Shown piece after piece: positions 1 to 8,428 of a stretch of 64,000 nucleotides of DNA (the stretch's first letter is position 1; each line of letters begins with the position of its first letter). This DNA is from Bradyrhizobium zhanjiangense (GTDB lineage: Bacteria; Pseudomonadota; Alphaproteobacteria; Rhizobiales; Xanthobacteraceae). The notes beneath the pieces were generated by a model, which was not told the origin of the DNA, ran no database searches, and worked only from the letters and a program-made list of their open reading frames with translations. A program made the translations under genes and the position numbers. The DNA lies in assembly GCF_004114935.1 (NCBI RefSeq), contig NZ_CP022221.1, positions 310,001 through 374,000 of the forward strand, written 5' to 3'.

Positions 1-557
1 TCTTGATCTGGCCCTATGCGGTGGCGCCGCCGGTCGTCGGCGTGCTCTGGATCTTCATGCTGCACCCCTCGCTGGGTGTGCTCTCGCGCTATGTGCGCGC
101 CTTGGGGGTCGACTGGAATCCGCTGCTAGACGGCGACCAGGCCGCAACGCTGATCATCCTCGCCGCCGCCTGGAAGCAGATCTCCTACAACTTCCTGTTC
201 TTCCTCGCCGGCCTTCAGAGCATCCCGAGAAGCGTGCTTGAGGCGGCCGCGATCGACGGCGCGCGCCCGATGCGCCGATTCTGGACCGTGACGTTCCCAC
301 TGCTGTCGCCGACCATCTTCTTCCTGCTGGTCGTCAACATCGTCTACGCCTTCTTCGACACCTTCGGCATCATCGACACCATGACCCGCGGCGGTCCCGG
401 CAAGTCGACGGAGACGCTGGTCTACAAGGTCTATTCCGACGGCCTGCTCGGCGGCAATCTCGGCAGCTCCGCGGCGCAATCGGTGATCCTGATGATCATG
501 GTGATCGTGCTGACCGGAATCCAGTTCCGCTTCGTCGAACGCAAGGTGACCTACTGA
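1..557 (+). CDS. ugpA: Glycerol-3-phosphate ABC transporter permease UgpA (C-terminal part)
   Basis: This is the C-terminal part of an inner-membrane permease whose 5' end lies before the window; the reading frame is open from the first full codon at position 3. The ABC permease coupling (EAA) loop is visible in the text [16 protein letters not shown], followed by hydrophobic segments, as in MalF/UgpA-type permeases. It ends in a TGATG overlap with the next permease, so translation is probably coupled. With the downstream permease and ATPase it matches the ugpAEC order for import of sn-glycerol-3-phosphate or its diesters. The substrate is inferred from family resemblance; the binding protein UgpB would lie outside the window. 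Confidence 0.85.
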   Translation, partial: LIWPYAVAPPVVGVLWIFMLHPSLGVLSRYVRALGVDWNPLLDGDQAATLIILAAAWKQISYNFLFFLAGLQSIPRSVLEAAAIDGARPMRRFWTVTFPLLSPTIFFLLVVNIVYAFFDTFGIIDTMTRGGPGKSTETLVYKVYSDGLLGGNLGSSAAQSVILMIMVIVLTGIQFRFVERKVTY

Positions 558-1405
558 TGGTCGAGCAAGAGGGCATCAGGCGCTACGTCGCTCATATCAT
601 CCTCTGGATCGGGATCGCGATCGTCGCGTTCCCCGTCTACATCGCGATCGTCGCCTCGACCCAGGACAACGCCCTGATAGCGAACGGACAGATGTCGCTG
701 CTGCCCGGCGGCCATTTCTTCCAGACTTACTACCAGACCATCTTCGTCGGCACGAGCGGCTCGACCCGCGAGCCAGTCGGCAACATGATGCTGAACTCGC
801 TGGTGATGGCGCTCTTGATCGCGGTCGGCAAGATCGCGATCTCGATCATCTCAGCCTATGCGATCGTCTATTTCCGCTTTCCGTTCCGGATGCCGATCTT
901 CTGGCTCATCTTCATCACCCTGATGCTGCCGGTCGAGGTGCGCATCTATCCGACCTACAAGATCGTCGCCGATCTGCACATGCTCGACAGCTATGCCGGC
1001 CTGTCGCTGCCGCTGATCGCGTCGGCCACCGCAACGCTGCTGTTCCGCCAGTTCTTCATGACGGTGCCGGACGAACTTTTGGAAGCCTCGCGCATCGACG
1101 GCGCCGGCCCCTTGCGCTTCTTCTGGGATACGCTGCTGCCGCTGTCGCGCACCAACATGGCGGCGCTGTTCGTGATCCTGTTCATCCTCGGCTGGAATCA
1201 ATATCTCTGGCCACTGCTGATCACCACCCGCGACGACATGCAGACGATCCAGATCGGCATCCGCAAGATGATCACCACCAGCGACGCACTCACCGAATGG
1301 CCGATCGTGATGGCAACCGCCGTGCTGGCCATGCTGCCGCCGGTGTTCGTCGTTGTCGCCATGCAGAAGCTGTTCGTGCGCGGACTGGTCGAGACGGAAA
1401 AGTAG
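557..1405 (+). CDS. ugpE: Glycerol-3-phosphate ABC transporter permease UgpE
   Basis: A 282-residue inner-membrane permease, the usual length for UgpE/MalG-type proteins. About six hydrophobic segments are visible, and the cytoplasmic coupling loop reads LLEASRIDGAGPLRFFW near residues 170-190. The ATG overlaps the ugpA stop by one base. It is the partner of UgpA in the heterodimeric channel and lies 20 bases before the ATPase gene. The role in glycerol-3-phosphate uptake is inferred from resemblance and gene order; another sugar-type substrate cannot be excluded from sequence alone. Confidence 0.87.
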   Translation: MVEQEGIRRYVAHIILWIGIAIVAFPVYIAIVASTQDNALIANGQMSLLPGGHFFQTYYQTIFVGTSGSTREPVGNMMLNSLVMALLIAVGKIAISIISAYAIVYFRFPFRMPIFWLIFITLMLPVEVRIYPTYKIVADLHMLDSYAGLSLPLIASATATLLFRQFFMTVPDELLEASRIDGAGPLRFFWDTLLPLSRTNMAALFVILFILGWNQYLWPLLITTRDDMQTIQIGIRKMITTSDALTEWPIVMATAVLAMLPPVFVVVAMQKLFVRGLVETEK

Positions 1406-1425
1406 GTTCTTGGAAATGAGTTTTC

Positions 1426-2508
1426 ATGGCTAACGTCACCCTGCGCAGCGTCCGCAAGACCTATCCCGGCGGCTTCGAAGCCATCAAGGGCGTCGACGTC
1501 GATGTCGGCGACGGCCAGTTCTGCGTACTGGTCGGCCCCTCGGGCTGCGGCAAGTCCACATTGCTGCGCATGGTCGCGGGGCTGGAGACCGTCACCGGCG
1601 GCGAGATCGACATCGGCGGCCGCGTCGTCAACCAGATCGAGCCGGCCGATCGCGACATCGCGATGGTGTTCCAGAACTACGCGCTCTATCCGCATATGAG
1701 CGTCTACAACAACATGGCCTACGGCCTGCGCAACCGCGGCATGGCGGAAGCCGAGATCAAGACCCGCGTCGAGGAAGCCGCGCGCGTGCTCGAGCTCTCC
1801 GCCATGCTCGAGCGCAAGCCGCGCCAGCTCTCCGGCGGCCAGCGCCAGCGCGTCGCCATGGGCCGCGCCATCGTGCGCCAGCCAAAAGTGTTCCTGTTCG
1901 ACGAGCCGCTGTCCAATCTCGACGCCAAGCTGCGCATCGCGATGCGGGTCGAGATCCGCAAATTGCAGCGCCGCCTCAACACCACGTCGATCTACGTCAC
2001 CCATGATCAGCTCGAGGCGATGACGCTCGCCGACATCCTGGTGGTGATGAACGGCGGCCAGGTCGAGCAGGTCGGCACCCCCCTCGCGATCTACGAGAAG
2101 CCGGCCACCACCTTCGTCGCCTCCTTCATCGGGGCACCACCGATGAATCTGATGTCGACGCGCCCTGACGAGATCAGATCGCAGCTCAATGGTGTAGGCG
2201 AGGCCGGCATCCTAGGCATCCGCCCGGAGGATTTCGTCATCACCGACCAGACCCCGGCCGGCGGCGTAGCGCTGCCGCTCACCGTTGAGGCGATCGAGCG
2301 CGTCGGTGCCGAAACCTTCGTCTACGGCTCGCGCCAGCAGGAGGAGCAGCGCGTCGCCGCCACCCCCGGCGAGCTGCCGCCGGGGGAGGTCATCGTCCGC
2401 ATTCCCGGAACCGAGGCCCCCGCCATCGGCCAGAACATCCGCGTCGCGGCGGTGCGCCAAAAGCTGCACCTGTTCAGCGGCGACGGGCGCAAGCGGATCG
2501 AGGCCTGA
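1426..2508 (+). CDS. ugpC: Glycerol-3-phosphate ABC transporter ATP-binding protein UgpC
   Basis: A 360-residue ATPase of the MalK/UgpC (CUT1) class. The Walker A motif GPSGCGKST is at residues 37-45, the signature LSGGQRQRV starts at 135, and Walker B VFLFDEP is at 155-161 with the catalytic Glu at 160. The switch His follows in YVTHDQLEA. The C-terminal 110 residues form the TOBE/MOP-like regulatory domain typical of this class. It energises the UgpAE channel and is the last gene of the operon, followed by a strong hairpin. MalK-type ATPases are often shared between importers, so the substrate is set by the permeases. Confidence 0.9.
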   Translation: MANVTLRSVRKTYPGGFEAIKGVDVDVGDGQFCVLVGPSGCGKSTLLRMVAGLETVTGGEIDIGGRVVNQIEPADRDIAMVFQNYALYPHMSVYNNMAYGLRNRGMAEAEIKTRVEEAARVLELSAMLERKPRQLSGGQRQRVAMGRAIVRQPKVFLFDEPLSNLDAKLRIAMRVEIRKLQRRLNTTSIYVTHDQLEAMTLADILVVMNGGQVEQVGTPLAIYEKPATTFVASFIGAPPMNLMSTRPDEIRSQLNGVGEAGILGIRPEDFVITDQTPAGGVALPLTVEAIERVGAETFVYGSRQQEEQRVAATPGELPPGEVIVRIPGTEAPAIGQNIRVAAVRQKLHLFSGDGRKRIEA

Positions 2509-2539
2509 CCGGTTCCAGGGGCCGGCCAACCAAAAAGTG

Positions 2540-2579
2540 CGAAAACAACCCCATGCACAGTAGAAGGGGCTTGTTTTCG
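2540..2579 (+). terminator. Long hairpin after ugpC, probable terminator
   Basis: CGAAAACAA at 2540-2548 pairs with TTGTTTTCG at 2571-2579, and CCCC at 2549-2552 pairs with GGGG at 2566-2569, leaving a 13-base loop and one bulged C. The right arm is itself T-rich. The position 31 bases after the ugpC stop suits a terminator of the ugp operon, possibly working in both directions. It may also belong to a dispersed repeat. Confidence 0.6.
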
Positions 2580-2600
2580 TTACGATAAATCGAGACTCGC

Positions 2601-2683
2601 CATGCCCGGGCTTGTCCCGGGCATCCACGTTCTTGGCGCCGCGGGTAAGATCGTGGATGGCCGGGACAAGCCCGGCCATGACG
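2601..2683. repeat. Palindromic intergenic repeat (CCCGGGC type)
   Basis: The arm at 2601-2629 is nearly the reverse complement of the arm at 2652-2680; both contain a CCGGGC/GCCCGG core with CTTGTC/GACAAG. The central spacer is about 22 bases. Together with the ugpC hairpin it fills most of the 310-base gap between ugpC and hsp20. Such long palindromes are dispersed repeats in rhizobial genomes. No coding function is visible. Confidence 0.7.
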
Positions 2684-2720
2684 ACCGGAAAGGCCCATCC
2701 ACAGCCTCCCCGGCTACCTG

Positions 2721-2749
2721 CTTGAACCGCCTTGGGGATATGCCCATAT
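2721..2749 (+). promoter_or_regulatory. Predicted RpoH (sigma-32) promoter of hsp20
   Basis: CTTG at 2721-2724 and CCCATAT at 2743-2749 are separated by 18 bases. The alphaproteobacterial RpoH consensus is CTTG, 17-18 bases, CCTATNT, so the -10 box matches 6 of 7 positions. Transcription would start near 2756 and give a leader of about 63 nt. It lies directly before a small heat-shock gene, which supports the call. Confidence 0.55.
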
Positions 2750-2758
2750 TGCTGACCA

Positions 2759-2812
2759 AGGGGTGCCGCTTCCGGGCCCTGAAACACCAAAGTCGCTTCT
2801 GCGAGGACTTTG
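2759..2812 (+). promoter_or_regulatory. Possible ROSE-like RNA thermometer in the hsp20 leader
   Basis: Two hairpins follow each other in the leader. The first pairs AGGG (2759-2762) with CCCT (2777-2780). The second pairs CAAAGTC (2788-2794) with GACTTTG (2806-2812). An alternative fold pairs TCGC (2793-2796) with GCGA (2801-2804) and CAAAG with CTTTG, leaving GGA of the ribosome-binding site bulged inside the stem. In either fold the Shine-Dalgarno sequence GAGGA (2803-2807) is closed in or beside the stem. ROSE elements with this logic are known before small heat-shock genes of Bradyrhizobium. The assignment is inference from the fold. Confidence 0.45.
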
Positions 2813-2818
2813 TAAACT

Positions 2819-3244
2819 ATGTCTCGTGTTCCAACGCTCTCCAGTCCCTTTCTGCTGGGCTTCGACGAGATCGAGCGCGTGCTCGATCGGGTCGTCAAAG
2901 GCGCCGACGGTTATCCTCCCTACAATATCGAGAGGTGCGACCGCGCGGATGGCCAGCCCGAGCGTTTGCGCATCACGCTGGCGGTCGCCGGATTCACCCG
3001 CGACCAACTCGATGTAACCATTGAGGAAAACCAGCTCGTGATCCGCGGGCGGCAGCAGGACGACAAGACCCGGCAATACATCCATCGCGGCATCGCCGCG
3101 CGCCACTTCCAGCGCACCTTCGTGCTGGCGGAGGGGATGCAGGTGCTGGGCGCGGATCTGAAGAACGGGCTGTTGTCGATCGATCTGGCCCGGCCTGAAC
3201 CGGAGAGGATCGTTAAGACAATCGCTATCAATGAGCACGAATAA
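2819..3244 (+). CDS. Small heat-shock protein of the Hsp20/IbpA family
   Basis: A 141-residue alpha-crystallin-type chaperone, close to the 140-155 residues usual for rhizobial class A small Hsps. The alpha-crystallin domain covers about residues 35-125, and the conserved motif near its end reads LGADLKNGLLSIDL. Such proteins form ATP-independent oligomers in the cytoplasm that hold unfolding proteins for DnaKJ/GrpE, whose genes also lie in this window (45.9-53.4 kb). The gene has a predicted RpoH promoter and a leader hairpin that could sequester the ribosome-binding site. It is followed 50 bases later by a DUF1150 gene, probably in the same transcript. Several paralogues are usual in these genomes, so a specific hsp letter cannot be assigned. 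Confidence 0.92.
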   Translation: MSRVPTLSSPFLLGFDEIERVLDRVVKGADGYPPYNIERCDRADGQPERLRITLAVAGFTRDQLDVTIEENQLVIRGRQQDDKTRQYIHRGIAARHFQRTFVLAEGMQVLGADLKNGLLSIDLARPEPERIVKTIAINEHE

Positions 3245-3294
3245 TGGAACGAGTAGCGGACTCGACCGCTTAGTGTTCCAGAGGAGTCGAGACC

Positions 3295-3567
3295 ATGAGT
3301 GAAGGTCACGTTGCGTTCGAATATGAAGCCAAGAATGTCTCTCCGGAGACGCTGGCAACACTCGGCGAAGGTCATATCGCCTATGTGAAGCAGATCCGCT
3401 CCGAGGACGTGCCGGACCTGTTCCCCGAGGCGCCCAAGATTGCGCCGGGCCTCAAGCTCTTCGCGCTCCACGCCGCCGACGGCACGCCGATCATGCTGAC
3501 CGACAGCCGGGAAGCCGCGATCGCCAACGCCTGGAGCAACGAGCTGCAAGCGGTGAGCGTGCACTGA
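3295..3567 (+). CDS. DUF1150 family protein
   Basis: A 90-residue protein that I recognise as DUF1150: the N-terminal half holds ETLATLGEGHIAYVKQI and the C-terminal half a compact segment around FALHAADGTPIMLTDSREAA, predicted to be cytoplasmic. No catalytic motif is visible. It follows the hsp20 gene by 50 bases and is followed by a strong terminator, so it probably shares heat-induced transcription. Neighbourhood of hsp20 and DUF1150 is a recurrent pattern in Alphaproteobacteria. The molecular function is unknown; the context suggests a stress role. Confidence 0.82.
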   Translation: MSEGHVAFEYEAKNVSPETLATLGEGHIAYVKQIRSEDVPDLFPEAPKIAPGLKLFALHAADGTPIMLTDSREAAIANAWSNELQAVSVH

Positions 3568-3600
3568 GCGCACGCGCGTTCGCACGAATAGAGTTTCAAG

Positions 3601-3640
3601 CGGGCATGCCTTCACGCGAAGGCGTGCCCGTTTTCATTTC
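3601..3640 (+). terminator. Rho-independent terminator after the hsp20-DUF1150 unit
   Basis: The arm CGGGCATGCCTTC (3601-3613) pairs with GAAGGCGTGCCCG (3618-3630) with a single mismatch and a four-base loop, and is followed by TTTTCATTTC. It starts 34 bases after the DUF1150 stop. This is the clearest intrinsic terminator in the first 10 kb. Confidence 0.85.
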
Positions 3641-3660
3641 GAGCGATATCGTCTCGGCAT

Positions 3661-3746
3661 CGTCATTGCGAGGAGCGAAGCGACGAAGCAATCCAGAATC
3701 CCTCCGCGGAAAGATTCTGGATTGCTTCGCTTCGCTCGCAATGACG
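3661..3746. repeat. Palindromic repeat, CGTCATTGCGAG family, copy 1
   Basis: An 86-base palindrome that begins CGTCATTGCGAG and ends CTCGCAATGACG, with inner arms GCAATCCAGAATC and GATTCTGGATTGC. Related copies are at 21858-21944 and 34661-34745. All are intergenic. It occupies part of the 414-base gap between the DUF1150 gene and ptsN. Confidence 0.8.
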
Positions 3747-3776
3747 GAGTGTGAGCCTACAAGGTGCTCAACTCTC

Positions 3777-3940
3777 GTGTCCCGGACGCGGTGCAGCGCG
3801 AAGCGTTGCGGCGCAGAGCCGGGACCCAGAAAGCAACACGCACAATGTGGAGACATGGGCCCCAGCTCTGCGGCGCACCGTACTCGACGATGCTTCGCAT
3901 CGCGAGGGAAGCGCTGCGCTGCGTCCGGGGCACGGGAGCG
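3777..3940. repeat. Imperfect palindromic intergenic repeat (GTCCCGGACGCG type)
   Basis: The left end reads GTCCCGGACGCGGTGCAGCG and the right end contains GCTGCGCTGCGTCCGGGGCAC, so the ends can pair imperfectly. The interior repeats CGAAGCGTTGCGGCGCAGAG-like text. It lies between the first CGTCATTGCGAG copy and the 3' end of ptsN and holds no convincing gene. The short open frames here are by-products of the repeat. Confidence 0.5.
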
Positions 3941-3981
3941 AGTTGCGACGCTCTCTCGCTAGTCGGCAATGACGAAATAGA

Positions 3982-4443
3982 TCAGGCCGCCGTCGCCGGC
4001 GGCAGCGCCAGCACCGAATAGATCGCCTGGGCGTCACGCGAGGCGCGGAGTTTTTTGGCGATGTCCTGGTCGCGCAGCAGGCGGGCGATGCGGGCGAGGG
4101 CTTTGAGATGGTCGGCGCCGGCGCCTTCGGGAGCGAGCAGCAGGAAGACGAGATCGACCGGCTGGCCGTCCATCGATTCGAAATCGATCGGACGATCGAG
4201 GCGCGCGAACAGGCCGAAGATCTTGTCGAGCTTGGGCAGCTTGCCGTGGGGAATGGCGACGCCATAGCCGACTGCGGTGGTGCCGAGCTTTTCGCGCTGA
4301 AGCAGCACTTCGAAGACGGAGCGCTCGTTCTGCCCGGTCAGCTCGGCGGCCTTGGCCGCGAGTTCCTGCAAGGCTTGCTTCTTGCTGTTGACTTTCAATG
4401 CCGGGAGAATCGCCTCGGGTGCGACCAGATCGGTAATCGGCAT
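3982..4443 (-). CDS. ptsN: PTS IIA-like nitrogen regulatory protein PtsN (EIIA-Ntr)
   Basis: A 153-residue EIIA domain, the usual length. The phosphorylated His is His66 in GVAIPHGKLPKLD. In the nitrogen phosphotransferase system it takes phosphate from PtsP and NPr and acts in regulation, for example of potassium transport, rather than in sugar uptake. It is the last gene of the minus-strand series lptC-lptA-lptB-rpoN-hpf-ptsN, a conserved order in Proteobacteria, which confirms the call. It starts 210 bases after hpf. No transport domains are attached. Confidence 0.94.
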   Translation of the reverse strand: MPITDLVAPEAILPALKVNSKKQALQELAAKAAELTGQNERSVFEVLLQREKLGTTAVGYGVAIPHGKLPKLDKIFGLFARLDRPIDFESMDGQPVDLVFLLLAPEGAGADHLKALARIARLLRDQDIAKKLRASRDAQAIYSVLALPPATAA

Positions 4444-4653
4444 GGAAGCTTTCCGAGGTGAATTAAACCGTCAGGTTCCGATTTGGCCATCTTGGAAGAC
4501 CAAGCTGAGCCGGTGTCAATAACATGAAGCAGGAGGGGGACTTAGCCCCGGTCCTGATGTGGGGCGCTTCTACTCCAACGCAATCCCGGTGCCAACTCCC
4601 GCGTGCGGCTTTGCCCACGGTCATTGTTAGGGCTTGCGGAGGGTACGGGACCA

Positions 4654-5256
4654 TTAACCGTCCACCTTGCGGTCTGTTTTGCCGCCCGGAGGGTCGATCC
4701 AGCCCACATTGCCGTCGGCGCGGCGGTAAATGATGTTCACCCGGCCCGAGGAGCCGTGCTGGAACACCAGGCAAGGCGCCCCGCTCAGGTCGAGTTCCAT
4801 GACGGCCTCGCTGACCGACAGCGACTTGAGCGAGGTGGTTTGCTCCGCGATGATCACGGGGCTGTAGCCGGAGACCTCGTCCTCGCCCTCGGGCGCCTCG
4901 AGCACATAGCTCGTGGCATTGAGCGCAGCCATCGCCTCGGTGGCGGCATGGGCCTTGCGGGCGGAACGGTCCTTGAGGCGGTTCTTGTAGCGGCGCAGCC
5001 GCTTCTCGATCATCAGCAGCGCCTGGTCGGCGCTGGCATAGGCATCCGGCGCGTTCGAATCGGCTTCCAGGGTGATTCCCGAATCGAGGTGCAGCGCGCA
5101 ATCGGTGCGGAAGCCGAAGCCGTCCTTGCTCAGCGTGATGTGGCCGGAATAGTTGCCGTCGAAATATTTGCGCAGCACCTCGTCGGTGCGGTCGGCAACA
5201 CGGCCGCGCAGGGCCTCGCCGACGTTGATGCTCTTGCCCGAAATCCGGAGAGTCAT
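4654..5256 (-). CDS. hpf: Ribosome hibernation promoting factor, long form
   Basis: A 200-residue protein with an N-terminal ribosome-binding HPF/YfiA domain (about residues 1-105) and a C-terminal dimerisation domain (about 140-200) containing APCLVFQHGSSGRVNIIYRR. This two-domain architecture is the long form that joins 70S ribosomes into 100S dimers in stationary phase or stress. It lies 189 bases after rpoN, as in many Proteobacteria where it was first named as the ORF downstream of rpoN. The gap between the two genes carries two strong hairpins. The start at the ATG (minus strand, 5256) fits the family N-terminus MTLRISGK. Confidence 0.93.
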   Translation of the reverse strand: MTLRISGKSINVGEALRGRVADRTDEVLRKYFDGNYSGHITLSKDGFGFRTDCALHLDSGITLEADSNAPDAYASADQALLMIEKRLRRYKNRLKDRSARKAHAATEAMAALNATSYVLEAPEGEDEVSGYSPVIIAEQTTSLKSLSVSEAVMELDLSGAPCLVFQHGSSGRVNIIYRRADGNVGWIDPPGGKTDRKVDG

Positions 5257-5280
5257 GTGATGCCTCGCTTGGTTTGCACC

Positions 5281-5389
5281 TCAGCTGCGATGACGGATCA
5301 CCGCAGCTGAAGTTGTTCCCTGCGCATGATCTCCCCGCAAACGCGTTCCGCATTTGTCGGGAGGGAAAACCTTTTCCGGATCATGCGCA
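5281..5389. repeat. Paired hairpins between rpoN and hpf
   Basis: TCAGCTGCG (5281-5289) and CGCAGCTGA (5302-5310) form a 9-bp perfect stem. A second palindrome has arms TGCGCATGATC (5321-5331) and GATCATGCGCA (5379-5389), 11 bp perfect, enclosing text with AAAACCTTTTCCG. The second unit resembles the palindrome at 42342-42390. There is no T-tract, so the role as terminator or mRNA processing signal is open. Confidence 0.65.
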
Positions 5390-5445
5390 TGCTTGGATCG
5401 GTCTCAATGGGGAGGTGAGAGTAGCGCGATTTCGCCCCGGCGCAA

Positions 5446-7080
5446 TCAGGCCGGCTCGGTGTTGCGGGAACGATCGGACATTGCGGTGGAGAGGACGTTA
5501 CCAAGAGCGCTCTGCTTGTCGCGGCGGCGTTGCACCGAGGATGGTATACGCATGGCTTCGCGGTACTTCGCGACCGTGCGGCGGGCAATATCAATGCCCG
5601 AGGCGCGCAAGCGTTCCACAATGGTGTCATCCGACAGGATCGCCGTGGGCTCTTCCGCATCGATCAGCTGCTTGATGTGGTGGCGAACGGCTTCGGCGGA
5701 ATGCGCCTCGCCGCCGTCGGCCGAGGCGATCGAGGCCGTGAAGAAATATTTCAGCTCGAACGTGCCGCGATTGGTCGCCATGTATTTGTTGGCGGTGACG
5801 CGCGACACCGTGGATTCATGCATCTGGATGGCATCGGCGACGGCCTTGAGATTGAGCGGCCGCAAGTGTGCCACGCCATGGGTGAAGAAGCCGTCCTGCT
5901 GGCGCACGATCTCGGTTGCAACTTTCAGGATGGTGCGGGCGCGCTGGTCGAGCGCGCGCACCAGCCAGGTCGCGTTCTGAAGCGCATCGGTGAAGTAGGA
6001 CTTGTCGCCGTCCTTGCCGATCTTCTTCGACAGCTCGGAATAGTAGGTCTGGTTGACCAGCACGCGCGGCAGGGTGTCGCTGTTGAGTTCGACGTGCCAG
6101 CCGCCGTCGGGACCCGGGCGGACATAGACGTCGGGCACCATGGTCTGGAGCCGCGCCGAGCCGAACTTCATGCCGGGCTTGGGATTGAGGCGGCGGATCT
6201 CGCCGATCATGTCGGCGATGTCCTCGTCGTCGACGCCGCAAAGCTTGCGCAAGGACGCGATGTCGCGCTTGGCGAGGAGATCCAGATGCTCGACCAGCGC
6301 CTGCATGGCCGGATCGTAGCGGTCGAGCTCGCGCAGCTGGATTGCCAGGCATTCGCTCAAATTGCGCGCGCAGACGCCGGGCGGATCGAATTTTTGCAGC
6401 ACGGCAAGGACGTCCTCGACATCCTGTTGCGATGCGCCGAGACGCTCGGCGGCCTGGCCGAGATCCGGCGGCAGGTAGCCGGCCTCATCGACGAGGTCGA
6501 TCAGGTACTGGCCGATCATGCGCTGCGCCGGCGCGGTGAAGGCGACCGAGAGCTGCTCGGCGAGATGGTCGGCGAGCGTTATCTCGGCGGCGACGAAGGC
6601 CTCGAGATTGTAGTCTTCATCCCCGGAGGCGCCGCCGCCCCACTCGGTGTAGGTCGTCGGCGCGGCGTCCTGGGCATTGCGCGCAGCCGCCTCGGCCGGC
6701 TCCTCGGAGAAGACGTTGTCGAGGCCGGTGTCCAGGGTCTGCTCGATCTCGGCGCGGGTGCCGAGATCCTTGCTCATCCATTCTTCCTGGCCGGGCTCGA
6801 AGGCCTCCGCGCTGCCACCAAAGCCGTCGTCGCCAAAACTGTCGCCGTTACCATCGTCTTGGCCGCGGGCCTCCTCGCCGTACTGGCCGGCGTCGGCGGA
6901 AGCTTCGCCGCCGGCTTCGTCATTGGCCCGCTCCAGCAGCGGGTTACGCTCGAGTTCCTCCTCCACGAAGGTCGTGAGATCGAGATTGGACAATTGCAGC
7001 AGCTTGATCGCCTGCATCAGCTGCGGCGTCATGACCAGCGACTGCGATTGCCGGAACTCTAATCTCTGCGTGAGCGCCAT
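5446..7080 (-). CDS. rpoN: RNA polymerase sigma-54 factor RpoN
   Basis: A 544-residue sigma-54. Region I is at the N-terminus (QRLEFRQSQSLVMTPQLMQA), followed by an acidic, Gly/Asp-rich region II (about 60-140), the core-binding and HTH regions, and the diagnostic RpoN box ARRTVAKYRE at residues 499-508. A 36-residue tail follows the box. It directs transcription of nitrogen-related and other activator-dependent genes from -24/-12 promoters. It sits between lptB and hpf, the classic arrangement. Some bradyrhizobia carry two rpoN genes; the sequence does not show which copy this is. Confidence 0.97.
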   Translation of the reverse strand: MALTQRLEFRQSQSLVMTPQLMQAIKLLQLSNLDLTTFVEEELERNPLLERANDEAGGEASADAGQYGEEARGQDDGNGDSFGDDGFGGSAEAFEPGQEEWMSKDLGTRAEIEQTLDTGLDNVFSEEPAEAAARNAQDAAPTTYTEWGGGASGDEDYNLEAFVAAEITLADHLAEQLSVAFTAPAQRMIGQYLIDLVDEAGYLPPDLGQAAERLGASQQDVEDVLAVLQKFDPPGVCARNLSECLAIQLRELDRYDPAMQALVEHLDLLAKRDIASLRKLCGVDDEDIADMIGEIRRLNPKPGMKFGSARLQTMVPDVYVRPGPDGGWHVELNSDTLPRVLVNQTYYSELSKKIGKDGDKSYFTDALQNATWLVRALDQRARTILKVATEIVRQQDGFFTHGVAHLRPLNLKAVADAIQMHESTVSRVTANKYMATNRGTFELKYFFTASIASADGGEAHSAEAVRHHIKQLIDAEEPTAILSDDTIVERLRASGIDIARRTVAKYREAMRIPSSVQRRRDKQSALGNVLSTAMSDRSRNTEPA

Positions 7081-7170
7081 GAAGCAAGAACCGTTCCCAA
7101 AAATTGGTCCGATTTTTGCTTATCCTAGTCCGGGCCAGATGTACACGTCTTGACGAAACGCAAAAACGGG

Positions 7171-8181
7171 CTAGAGGCGGAATTCCTCGCCAAGGTAAAG
7201 CCGGCGCACGTCTGGATCGGCGACGATCTCATCCGGGGTACCCTCGGTCAGGATTTCACCGGCATAGACGATGTAGGCACGATCGGTGAGGCCGAGCGTC
7301 TCGCGCACATTGTGGTCGGTGATCAAGACGCCGATGCCGCGATTGGTGAGATGGCGGACGAGGTCCTGGATGTCGCCGACCGCGATCGGATCGATGCCGG
7401 CGAAGGGCTCGTCGAGCAGCATGTAGTTCGGCCGCGTCGCCAGCGCGCGCGCGATCTCGACGCGGCGGCGCTCACCGCCTGATAGCGCGATCGACGGCGA
7501 TTTCCGCAGGCGCGTGATGTTGAACTCGTCGAGCAGCGAATCGAGCTGCTGCTCGCGCTTCTTGCGCGAGGGCTCGACCACTTCGAGCACGGCGCGGATG
7601 TTCTGCTCGACGGTGAGGCCACGGAAGATCGAGGCCTCCTGCGGCAGATAGCCGATGCCGAGCCGCGCGCGCTGATACATCGGGAGTTTCGTGACGTCGT
7701 GGCCGTCGAGCTCGATGGCGCCGCGATCGGCCTTGATCAGGCCGGTGATCATGTAGAACACGGTGGTCTTGCCGGCGCCGTTCGGGCCGAGCAAGCCGAC
7801 GGCTTCGCCACGGCGCACATAGATGCTGACGCCGCGCACGACCTGGCGGCTGCCAAAAGCCTTTTCCACGCTATGCACAGCCAGGAAGCCCGGCCGCCGC
7901 AGCAGCTGCGGTCCGCCCGTGCCATTGGACCTGCTGGCGGCCCTGACGGGGTGAACCGCCTGCGGACGCGGCGGCTCGGCTTGATAGTCGGCCTGGTAGT
8001 CGCCCTGGAATTGGTCGGGCGCCCGCATCGCCTGGTCACGGGCGAGCGGCGGCGCGTCCCGCACTGGGCTGGTCACGAGACCGCCAACGTTGTCACCGAG
8101 CGCGGTGATGTCCTGACGCGCAAACCCTGGCCGGCCGCGTTTGGCGGGGCGCCGACGGAACATGCTGAAGAGATCGACCAT
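7171..8181 (-). CDS. lptB: LPS export ABC transporter ATP-binding protein LptB, with N-terminal extension
   Basis: The ATPase of the LptBFGC machine that pulls lipopolysaccharide from the inner membrane. Walker [10 protein letters not shown] is at residues 132-140, and the signature [15 protein letters not shown] and Walker [13 protein letters not shown] follow. The ABC domain starts only at about residue 99, so the 336-residue protein carries about 95 extra residues compared with the usual 240-250. The extension is rich in Arg, Pro and Gln (DYQADYQAE repeats the unit DYQA) and looks disordered. It lies 90 bases before rpoN and 247 bases after lptA. An internal start close to the ABC domain is possible, but the ATG used here is the first in frame with a conserved-looking [10 protein letters not shown] start. 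Confidence 0.92.
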   Translation of the reverse strand: MVDLFSMFRRRPAKRGRPGFARQDITALGDNVGGLVTSPVRDAPPLARDQAMRAPDQFQGDYQADYQAEPPRPQAVHPVRAASRSNGTGGPQLLRRPGFLAVHSVEKAFGSRQVVRGVSIYVRRGEAVGLLGPNGAGKTTVFYMITGLIKADRGAIELDGHDVTKLPMYQRARLGIGYLPQEASIFRGLTVEQNIRAVLEVVEPSRKKREQQLDSLLDEFNITRLRKSPSIALSGGERRRVEIARALATRPNYMLLDEPFAGIDPIAVGDIQDLVRHLTNRGIGVLITDHNVRETLGLTDRAYIVYAGEILTEGTPDEIVADPDVRRLYLGEEFRL

Positions 8182-8428
8182 CCCCGCCTTCTAGCCTTTC
8201 ACGACGATCCTGCACGACAATCCTGCACGATGATCCGCGCGTGATCCCGCGATCTGCCACCCCGGCCTTGTGATCCGCCGGTGCAGCATGGGTGAAGGGA
8301 TGTCTCATGCCCAGTGAAACACGCCCGAAAAGCGGCGAACCCCGCTTCGAAAGCCCTTCGCGCTAGATACAGTCTTGCCGGGCAAGCTTCAACCTCGGAT
8401 CGGGAGCATCCGACACAAGTGCTTGAAT

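Noticed and set aside
3661..3960. Small genes in the region between DUF1150 and ptsN
   Set aside because: All frames coincide with palindromic repeats and differ between copies; no ribosome site is seen.
4463..5353. Long open frame opposite and around hpf
   Set aside because: It is a shadow frame of hpf with GC-driven openness; its Arg/Pro/His-rich text has no domain, while hpf in the other frame is a clear family match.
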